This document shows, in pieces, positions 1 through 5,852 of a stretch of DNA of 12,756 nt. Every line of letters begins with the position of its first letter. Positions within the stretch are counted from its first letter, which is position 1. The notes under the pieces were generated by a model that saw only the letters and a program-made list of their open reading frames with translations, ran no database searches and was not told the origin of the DNA. The DNA is from DATJOQ01 sp050010455 (GTDB lineage: Bacteria > Desulfobacterota > Binatia > Binatales > Binataceae). The stretch spans positions 1 to 12,756 of the forward strand of contig JBEKLA010000106.1 in assembly GCA_050010455.1 (NCBI GenBank), read 5' to 3'. The translations under genes were made by a program, and so were the position numbers.

Positions 1-249
1 ATCGGATTGGCGGTGATGGTGTTCGTTCCGATCAAGTTTCTGTATCCCAACCGCACCAAGCCGCTGCGTCCGCTCACGATCTCGTTGGGCGTAATATGGG
101 GAGTCGCGACCGTCGCGATGCTGCCGCAGTTGCCCGCGCCAAATCCCATACTTCTGTGGATTTCGCTCAGCTACGTAATTTACTACTTCGTAGCGTCTTT
201 CGTTCTTCACTACCGGGCTTTTGTAATGCGCGCTCGGGCGATAAGTTGA
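1..249 (+). CDS. C-terminal end of a membrane CDP-alcohol phosphotransferase, probably phosphatidylcholine synthase (partial)
   Basis: The frame is open at the window edge and ends at TGA 247-249, giving the last 82 residues of a protein whose start lies to the left. The fragment has a hydrophobic stretch ending in FVPIKFLYP, a short basic loop (NRTKPLRP), then two further hydrophobic segments (about residues 28-45 and 50-70), and ends with a basic tail. As I remember the family, this arrangement (a membrane helix, then PIKFLYPxRT, then LRPLT) is like the end of bacterial phosphatidylcholine synthases, which join CDP-diacylglycerol to choline in the inner membrane. The catalytic CDP-alcohol motif (DGxxAR...D) would lie upstream and cannot be seen, so the assignment rests on C-terminal resemblance only. 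The next gene starts 5 bases after the stop, so the two are probably co-transcribed. Confidence 0.6.
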   Translation: MGLAVMVFVPIKFLYPNRTKPLRPLTISLGVIWGVATVAMLPQLPAPNPILLWISLSYVIYYFVASFVLHYRAFVMRARAIS

Positions 250-254
250 TTGCG

Positions 255-2006
255 ATGTCGAGTGACCTATCGACGCCCGCCGCTCCGTGGCTCGAAACTA
301 TCGAAGGCTCCGCTGCGGTGTTGCTAATCGCGCCGCACGGCGGACGAGCCGGTCCCGCCGCGCGCGCGACGCTCCATCCCAAGGTCAACGATCTTCATAC
401 GGTGGAGATCACGCGCGAACTGGCGGCGCGGCTTAACGCTACGGCGCTAATCAACAACGGGATGGATCGCAACGCGCTGGACTGTAATCGCCTGGGGCAG
501 TTGACGACTCAGGCGCCGTGGCTGCTCGATATGATCGCGCGGCGGCTCGAAGAATTGGTGGCGCGCCACGAGCACGCGCTGGCAATCGTGATCCACGGAT
601 GGAACGTAATCGAGCCGAGAGTTGATTTCGGTTTGGGGTTGAGAGCAGGCGGCGGCGTGCTGCGCGCTCACGGTGCGGCCCGGGTCTCCGCCAGCGACGC
701 GTTCATCCACGGGCCGTTAGCGAATCTCGCCGAGCGATTGCGCGGTTACGGAATCATCCCGACCGTCGGGCTGCGCTATCCGGCGGGCGGCAGTCAGAAC
801 CTGCTGCAGGCTTTCACCGAGCGCTTCCGCGAGGATGCGAACGAGCCGCTAAAACGGCTGGCGCGGCTGGCCGCGGCGGGAGCGATCGACGCGCTGCAAC
901 TCGAGATGTCGGTGGCGCTGCGATGGCCGGGAAGATTGCGCGAGCGCAGCGTCGAGGCGATCGCGGAGACGTTTTCGCGTCCGCCGGGCGCGCCGCACCA
1001 TCGCACGCCGATAACGGTGGTGCGCAACTCGCCCAAGCCGCCGTCGCCGCGTCCGCCAAAACGAGCGCCGATCGCGCCGGTCAGGCTCGGCGTGGAGTTC
1101 TTCGATCCCTCGACGCGGCTCGGCGCTATCGCGAGCTTCGATGTCGGGCACAGCGCCAACGGCGCTCGATTCATTCTGCTGCTCGACGGCAGCCGAATCG
1201 CGTTGTTCAGCAGCGAGGGCAAGCCCACTCACAATTCCGAGCGAATCGCGCGCGGGCCGCTTGCGCTGCGTCACGAGGGCGAGCGAATCGCGCTTGGATT
1301 CAAGGGGCCGGCGCTCGTCAGTCCCGATCGCATGGGCTATCTCAGCGTCGAGCATTCACTTGCGGTTGGAACGCTTCAGGAAGGCGCCGAGATCGCGATC
1401 TCGATCCAGCCGCGTACGGCGTGGGTCAATCTCGGCGGTTTGCTCGCCGCGCTTCAGCACTCTGCCACGATAGTAACCGCGCCGGCCTCGTTCGGCGCGG
1501 TTAGCGGGCGGATCGGAGTCGACGGCGTTGTCAGGCAGGTCGAGGCGATCGGCCGGATCGGACCTTCGTTCGCCGCGATTGGCAACGTCAGATTCCGTTC
1601 GCGCCGGATGCTGTGGGCGTATTTCCCGAGCCATCCAACTCTGCGTGCGATCGAGGCCGTCGCGCTCATCAATCACGACGGTGTCGAAGAGAAGCACGGC
1701 CGTCTGTTCGCCGGCGGCGAGGGGGTGGCATGCGCGGTAAAATTGTTCGAGCTCGAAGCCCCGTCGTCCGAGGTGCCGCCGCATATTCTCGCCGCGACGC
1801 TGGTCCGTCACAACGCGGATGAGTTGCGCCTGACCGGCGAAATCGACAGCTCGCTCCCGCTATCGCGGCCGGGTCCGGATCTGAGCCGCGTTCACACCCA
1901 TATGGGTTTCGCGCGCTTCCGTCTTGACGGCCACGACGGCGCCGGGATGTTCGAATACTCGCGCACGGACGAAGCGTCGGGCGGCGCGTCAGACGAAGAC
2001 GACTGA
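255..2006 (+). CDS. N-formylglutamate-amidohydrolase-like domain fused to a beta-rich AttH/lipocalin-like domain
   Basis: A 583-residue protein. The frame is open further upstream, but I chose ATG 255 because it lies just after the stop of the preceding gene; TTG 246, which overlaps that stop, is an alternative. Residues about 20-240 carry PHGG (27-30), NDLHT (45-49), DRNALDCNR (71-79), a buried IVIHG (111-115) and LQLEMS (214-219). The order PHGG, Asp/His pair, NR-rich motif, His and final Glu is like the zinc-dependent N-formylglutamate amidohydrolase superfamily. No signal peptide is visible. A proline/arginine-rich linker (about 243-274) leads to a C-terminal half with many short beta-type stretches, apparently two similar barrels (about 276-410 and 420-570), ending in GAGMFEYSR. 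That half recalls AttH/lipocalin-like proteins, but this is a judgement from pattern. The tail is acidic. Substrate unknown; proximity to a phospholipid synthase may hint at a lipid or amide link, which is inference only. Confidence 0.6.
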   Translation: MSSDLSTPAAPWLETIEGSAAVLLIAPHGGRAGPAARATLHPKVNDLHTVEITRELAARLNATALINNGMDRNALDCNRLGQLTTQAPWLLDMIARRLEELVARHEHALAIVIHGWNVIEPRVDFGLGLRAGGGVLRAHGAARVSASDAFIHGPLANLAERLRGYGIIPTVGLRYPAGGSQNLLQAFTERFREDANEPLKRLARLAAAGAIDALQLEMSVALRWPGRLRERSVEAIAETFSRPPGAPHHRTPITVVRNSPKPPSPRPPKRAPIAPVRLGVEFFDPSTRLGAIASFDVGHSANGARFILLLDGSRIALFSSEGKPTHNSERIARGPLALRHEGERIALGFKGPALVSPDRMGYLSVEHSLAVGTLQEGAEIAISIQPRTAWVNLGGLLAALQHSATIVTAPASFGAVSGRIGVDGVVRQVEAIGRIGPSFAAIGNVRFRSRRMLWAYFPSHPTLRAIEAVALINHDGVEEKHGRLFAGGEGVACAVKLFELEAPSSEVPPHILAATLVRHNADELRLTGEIDSSLPLSRPGPDLSRVHTHMGFARFRLDGHDGAGMFEYSRTDEASGGASDEDD

Positions 2007-2037
2007 ACGGGCGCGGCCTGTTAGAACGATCGGGCGA

Positions 2038-2958
2038 TTAGGGCAGGGTCGAGGTGGGAGCGGCTTGGGCGCGGCTCGCTAGCGTGTGTTCGAGCCGCTC
2101 AGCGAGAGCGATCAGTTCCTTGGCCAGGGGCGCGTCGGCGTATTGGCGCACGAACGCGACGCCGCGATCGCATGATTCAGCCAATCGCGGGTCAAATGGC
2201 AGCCGGCCCAGGATCGACGATTCGAACTCGCGGCGCAATCCAAGCGTGTCGCCTTGCGGAAACAGCGGCCGTACCGACTGGCAGTGCCCGCAATAGAAGC
2301 CGGCCATGTTCTCGATGATGCCGAGAATCGGGGTTGAGGTCTCGGCCGCGACGGCGATCGCCTTGCGCACCCCGCGCAACCCCAGGTCCGTCGATTGGGT
2401 CACGAATAACACGCCGCTGAGGTCCGCGAGCCTAGCCATCCGCTCGAAATGATCGATTCCCGACGGCAGATCGATCAGCAGCAGGTCGAGCGCGCCGAAT
2501 CTGGTCTCGGTCAGCAAGCGGCGAAGAGTCGCGGACTCGCTCGGCGCAACCGTTTCTTGCGCCGCCGGCGCGGTAGTTTCAATCCCGAGTACTGGCGCCG
2601 GAAAGACATCGCCGCTGCTTAGCAGGTCGATTCCGATCACGCGCAGGCCCAGGGGACCGGCGGCCGGTTCGATTATGCCTTCCGCCGCAAAGGCCTGAAT
2701 CCGTCCCATCTTCAGCATCGTCGCGATACAGGGCGAATTCAAATCGGCGTCGAGGATTCCGACCTTGCGGCCCTTTAGCGCCAGGGCAACGGCTAGATTC
2801 ACCGTGAGCGAGCTTTTGCCGACCCCACCCCGCGCACTCGCCAGCGCAACTATCGACTTGACGCTTGCCGGATGTATCCGGGGTTCGTCAGGTCTGTTGC
2901 CGCCGGGCGTGCCTCCTCCTGAGGGGGTGTCGTTTTCGAGCTCACGAAAAAGTTGCAT
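2038..2958 (-). CDS. Mrp/NBP35-type P-loop ATPase (Fe-S carrier-like, MinD/ParA superfamily)
   Basis: A 306-residue protein starting at ATG 2958. After a Gly/Pro-rich, probably disordered leader (1-30) comes a deviant Walker A, SARGGVGKSS (41-50), then GILDADLNSP (67-76), the switch-type LIDLPSG (161-167), FVTQST (185-190) and a paired-cysteine motif FYCGHC (221-226) followed by LFPQGD. The CxxC after the ENMAGF segment is the hallmark of Mrp/ApbC/NBP35 proteins, which bind a bridging 4Fe-4S cluster between two subunits and pass it to apo-proteins in the cytoplasm. The N-terminal MIP18-like domain found in many bacterial Mrp proteins is absent. The signature lysine of the deviant Walker A (KGGxGK) is arginine here (R43, codon CGG), while K48 is intact. 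The gene is last in the minus-strand block, about 180 bases below the dksA-like gene, and converges with the plus-strand fusion gene 31 bases away. Confidence 0.85.
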   Translation of the reverse strand: MQLFRELENDTPSGGGTPGGNRPDEPRIHPASVKSIVALASARGGVGKSSLTVNLAVALALKGRKVGILDADLNSPCIATMLKMGRIQAFAAEGIIEPAAGPLGLRVIGIDLLSSGDVFPAPVLGIETTAPAAQETVAPSESATLRRLLTETRFGALDLLLIDLPSGIDHFERMARLADLSGVLFVTQSTDLGLRGVRKAIAVAAETSTPILGIIENMAGFYCGHCQSVRPLFPQGDTLGLRREFESSILGRLPFDPRLAESCDRGVAFVRQYADAPLAKELIALAERLEHTLASRAQAAPTSTLP

Positions 2959-3140
2959 GATGCGAGACCAATCTCAACGCATGTCAGGATACTGGGCGAG
3001 GGCACCATAGGAAGCACGCCCAACACTGCCGGAAACCACAATGGCACGGTTCGCGGCCCTCGGTAAAGCTGGTTTGTGTTCAGATAAAGCTGCGCAAGCT
3101 CAGCTGTCGCTGCTCGATCCGCACCGCGGCCACAACGGCA

Positions 3141-3593
3141 TCAGGTATTTTCTTCGTCAGCCTCAGTCGAGCCGAGCTTGCGATAAGTGCTGCGCTCGTC
3201 GTCGAAGCGGCGCTGTGTGCGGGCTTCGCGCTCCTGATCCTGCTGGCAATCCCGGCAAAGCCGAGTGAAGGGCAGGGCTTCGAGCCGTTCTTCAGCGATC
3301 TCGATTCCGCACGATTCGCAAATGCCGTAAGAGCCATCGTTCAAGCGCGACAACGCGTCCTCGATTGATTTAATCTTGGCGCGCTCGCGGTCGGAAAGAA
3401 TGAAGCTTATTTCACGGTCGCGTTCCTCGGAGGCGAGGTCATAGGTATCCATGCCCTCGTCCTTGTTGGCTTCGCGTTCGGCTTTGAGTTCGGAATCTAT
3501 TTCTTGCGCGAGCTTGGCCTTGGTTTCCTCGAGGTTCTCGCGAACCTTGGTGAGGAACTTTTTGCGACTCGCGGCGGCAACTTTTTTTGGCAT
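3141..3593 (-). CDS. DksA/TraR-family zinc-finger transcription factor
   Basis: A 150-residue, highly charged protein. Residues about 8-85 form a long helical, coiled-coil-like region rich in Lys and Glu; the tip carries DTYDLA (49-54), matching the DxxDxA pattern that in E. coli DksA reaches into the RNA polymerase secondary channel. A four-cysteine zinc finger follows: C92 and C95 (CESC), C113 and C116 (CRDC), with ALPFTRLC between them as is typical of the family. A polar tail ends the protein. DksA-type proteins bind RNA polymerase directly and, with ppGpp, reset rRNA and amino-acid promoters. Conservation of both acidic tip residues argues for a true DksA-like role rather than a degenerate TraR/YbiI paralogue, but the exact orthology is not proven. 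It starts 19 bases after rimO ends and is surely in the same transcript; a tie to ribosome output fits that neighbour. Confidence 0.88.
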   Translation of the reverse strand: MPKKVAAASRKKFLTKVRENLEETKAKLAQEIDSELKAEREANKDEGMDTYDLASEERDREISFILSDRERAKIKSIEDALSRLNDGSYGICESCGIEIAEERLEALPFTRLCRDCQQDQEREARTQRRFDDERSTYRKLGSTEADEENT

Positions 3594-3612
3594 TAGAAAG
3601 CCATCTCCCCCG

Positions 3613-4953
3613 TCAATTCAGCGTAGCTGTGATTCGCCCGTCCAGATCGTAGGTCCGCGCCTTCTCGATTCGAGCGCGCACGAAATCGCCGGCCTCAGCC
3701 TCTCCGGTAAGAAAAGTCTGACCGTCGATTTCAGGCGCCTGTCCCGCAGTGCGGCCGCGTAGACGATTGGCTCGCCCCGCGATCCGTCCTTCGACGAGAA
3801 CCTCGACCTCACGTCCAACGATTTCACGATTCTTCTTCATCGAGATCTCCGCCTGCACCGCCATCAGCGCCGCGCGCCGTTCACGCTTGACCCGCTGCGG
3901 AACCTGCGCGGGCAAATCATATGCATCGGTGTTTTCTTCGCGCGAATAAGTAAACACTCCGACGCGATCGAATTGTTCCTCTCGTACAAATTTCACAAGC
4001 CTCGAAAATGCCGCTTCATCCTCGCCCGGGAATCCGACGATAAACGAGGTGCGCAATACGACATCCGGGACGCGGCGTCGAATCCGTTCCAGTAGTTTCC
4101 GCAGCGAGTCTCCCGAGCGCTCGCGCCGCATCGCCCGCAGTATGCCGTCGTCGGCGTGTTGCAGGGGCATATCAATGTATTTAACCACTTTCGGCAATTC
4201 GGCAATCGAATCTAATAGCTGCTCAGTGACGAAATTTGGATAACAGTACAGCAGTCTGATCCAATTCAGCCCTTCCAGTCCGTTAAGCTCGCGCAGCAGC
4301 GAGGCCAGCGACGTCGGCGGCGTCAAATCGCGTCCGTAAGCGGTAAGGTCCTGAGCGATCAGGTTGATCTCGCGCACGCCTTGATCGGCCAGCATCCGCG
4401 CTTCTTCGATCAGGTCAGCGATCGGGCGGCTCTGATGCAGGCCGCGAATCTTGGGGATGATGCAAAAGGCGCATTTATGGTTACAGCCCTCGGAGACCTT
4501 CAAGTAGGACGTGAAGAAATCGCCGACGGTCGCACGCGGGGCTTGCGGTCCCGGCAAGATGTGAGCGGCACCGGGATACGGAATCGGGCGAGTCTCGGGC
4601 GTTTCGGTGCGGCGTAGCAGTTCGGGCAATTCGAGGAAATTGCCCGTGCCAACGAACACGTCGACTTCCGGCAGCGACTCCCTGAGTTCCTCGCCATAGC
4701 GCTGCGACAGGCATCCGGCGACCACGAGTCGGCGGCTCTTGCCGTTTTTCTTCATCGAGGCGGCCTGGAGGATGGCGTCGATCGATTCCTTCTTTGCGGC
4801 TTCGATAAACGCGCAGGTGTTCACGACGAGGACCTCGGCTTCCTCGGGATTCAAGGCAATAGCGAAACCGGCGCGCATCAGCGCCCCTAACATCAGTTCG
4901 CTATCGACCTGGTTCTTAGGGCATCCCAGGCTTAAGAGATGAACCTTTTCCAC
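3613..4953 (-). CDS. rimO: Ribosomal protein uS12 (S12) methylthiotransferase RimO, radical SAM enzyme
   Basis: A 446-residue protein, the usual length for RimO, starting at GTG 4953. The N-terminal MTTase domain has SLGCPKNQVDSE (8-19), the diagnostic RimO form of the first cysteine motif, plus C47 (NTCAF) and C81 (AGCLSQ), which hold the auxiliary 4Fe-4S cluster. The radical SAM triad is C157, C161 and C164 in CNHKCAFCIIP, with the CxxxCxxC spacing that binds the catalytic cluster and S-adenosylmethionine. A C-terminal TRAM-like RNA/protein-binding domain follows (about 380-446; REVEVLVEG, then FLTGEAEAGDFVRARI). RimO adds a methylthio group to a conserved aspartate of ribosomal protein S12. 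MiaB, the tRNA enzyme, is the main alternative, but the SLGCPKNxVDSE motif favours RimO. All six cysteines are present, so the enzyme looks active. It lies between lolA (97-base gap) and the dksA-like gene (19 bases). Confidence 0.95.
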   Translation of the reverse strand: MEKVHLLSLGCPKNQVDSELMLGALMRAGFAIALNPEEAEVLVVNTCAFIEAAKKESIDAILQAASMKKNGKSRRLVVAGCLSQRYGEELRESLPEVDVFVGTGNFLELPELLRRTETPETRPIPYPGAAHILPGPQAPRATVGDFFTSYLKVSEGCNHKCAFCIIPKIRGLHQSRPIADLIEEARMLADQGVREINLIAQDLTAYGRDLTPPTSLASLLRELNGLEGLNWIRLLYCYPNFVTEQLLDSIAELPKVVKYIDMPLQHADDGILRAMRRERSGDSLRKLLERIRRRVPDVVLRTSFIVGFPGEDEAAFSRLVKFVREEQFDRVGVFTYSREENTDAYDLPAQVPQRVKRERRAALMAVQAEISMKKNREIVGREVEVLVEGRIAGRANRLRGRTAGQAPEIDGQTFLTGEAEAGDFVRARIEKARTYDLDGRITATLN

Positions 4954-4985
4954 GACCTATCGAAACCTCAGGGGCTTATATGTGT

Positions 4986-5002
4986 ACTGGTTAGAAACCG
5001 GT
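4986..5002. other. Short inverted repeat in the lolA-rimO gap
   Basis: ACTGGTT (4986-4992) and AACCGGT (4996-5002) can pair as a 7-bp stem, including one G-U, around a 3-base loop. It lies 33 bases upstream of the rimO GTG, in the only sizeable gap around that gene. There is no U-tract, so it does not look like a terminator; it could be an operator or an mRNA fold. A TATAAG hexamer on the minus strand (4975-4980) lies between it and rimO, but I see no convincing -35 partner. Confidence 0.3.
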
Positions 5003-5052
5003 GACGCAATCCTATTGCTACCCGCCCGAAAACGAGGGCTTAAAGCGGCGCT

Positions 5053-5751
5053 TTAATGGGCGCCGGGCGCCTCGACGATATCCGCGCCCTTGGGCGGTTC
5101 GAACACGAACAGCGAGTCGTTCAAAGCGATATTGGCGTGGATTTCGTTGAGGTGGAGCGTGGTCGAGTTGCCGAGCTGGTCGGTGATTTTCATCCACATC
5201 AGATCGTAGCTCTTGGGATCGAGTCCAAGCTCGATTACCTCGCCGCCGCGCTTGGGCGATAGCGCGACGTGAACCAATCCGTCCGCAGGCGACGAGGGCG
5301 GCAGCGTAGCCTCGAAGTCGCGCTTGATATCGCCCACGCCGAGTAAGAAGGCGACCGGCGCGGAGGACTTGAACACTCGCTCCAGCGGCGCCTTCATCAC
5401 CTGGTTGAGGTCGGGCGCATAGCTGTACAGGTCATGGCCGTCGGAAACGATCAGTTCCGAGTCAAGCCCCTCGAACTCCCATCGCATCTTGCCCGGCTTG
5501 CGGTAGTAGACGGTGCCGGCGCGCTCGCGATGGCGTCCGTCGGCGGCCACGATATTCTCGCTGAACCTGGCCTTCAGGCTTGTGGTCTTCTGATAGTGGG
5601 TTTGGATGCGTTTCAGGATCGTATCGAGCTTGTCGTTGCGATGGTCGGCCGACCCCGGCGCGGTATCGGAGGCGCTCGCGAAGCGAACATCCGCCGGTCC
5701 GGACACGAGGCCCGCGATCACGATCATCAGAATCAGCAGTCGCAAAATCAT
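5053..5751 (-). CDS. lolA: Outer-membrane lipoprotein carrier LolA
   Basis: A 232-residue secreted protein. Residues 1-27 form a Sec signal peptide: a very hydrophobic core (LRLLILMIVIAGLVSG) with cleavage probably near ASAS (25-28). The mature part has the LolA pattern: a helix with LDTILKRIQTHYQKTTSLKARFSE (42-65), then beta strands with AGTVYYRKPGKMRWEF, a conserved signature of the half-barrel that holds acyl chains, VSDGHDLYSYAPDLNQV, a central LLGVGDIKRDF and a closing FVFEPPKGADIVE. LolA carries lipoproteins across the periplasm from the LolCDE complex to the outer membrane, so the host is a diderm. There is no cysteine lipobox, so it is a soluble carrier and not a lipoprotein. No LolB is visible here, as is common outside gamma- and beta-proteobacteria. 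The start codon lies immediately beside an inverted-repeat element, and no good ribosome site is seen ahead of it. Confidence 0.9.
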   Translation of the reverse strand: MILRLLILMIVIAGLVSGPADVRFASASDTAPGSADHRNDKLDTILKRIQTHYQKTTSLKARFSENIVAADGRHRERAGTVYYRKPGKMRWEFEGLDSELIVSDGHDLYSYAPDLNQVMKAPLERVFKSSAPVAFLLGVGDIKRDFEATLPPSSPADGLVHVALSPKRGGEVIELGLDPKSYDLMWMKITDQLGNSTTLHLNEIHANIALNDSLFVFEPPKGADIVEAPGAH

Positions 5752-5761
5752 CTTGTCTGTA

Positions 5762-5819
5762 ATTTCGAGCGCAGCGAGAAAGCTCCGGGATTCCTTGCTC
5801 CGCGGACTGCGCTCGGAAT
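5762..5819. repeat. Imperfect inverted repeat of dispersed REP/MITE-like type between ftsK and lolA
   Basis: The 13-base arms are ATTTCGAGCGCAG (5762-5774) and CTGCGCTCGGAAT (5807-5819); they are reverse complements except for one base. The 32-base centre holds AGCTCCGGGATTCC and CTCCGCGG. The arm type (ATTCCGAGCGCAG with flanking GGATTCC and a trailing GAC) is familiar to me from short dispersed intergenic repeats in environmental bacterial genomes; this is from memory and no second copy lies in the window. The element fills most of the 101 bases between the ftsK stop and the lolA start. Confidence 0.7.
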
Positions 5820-5852
5820 GACAACATTACGCTATTCTCCGGAGAGGCAACA

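Noticed and set aside
849..1355. Minus-strand frames under the fusion gene (849-1355, 1356-1811) and plus-strand frame 923-1504
   Set aside because: Arg/Ala/Ser-rich shadow translations with no recognisable motif and no ribosome site; the plus-strand frame 255-2006 has clear domain-like sequence throughout.
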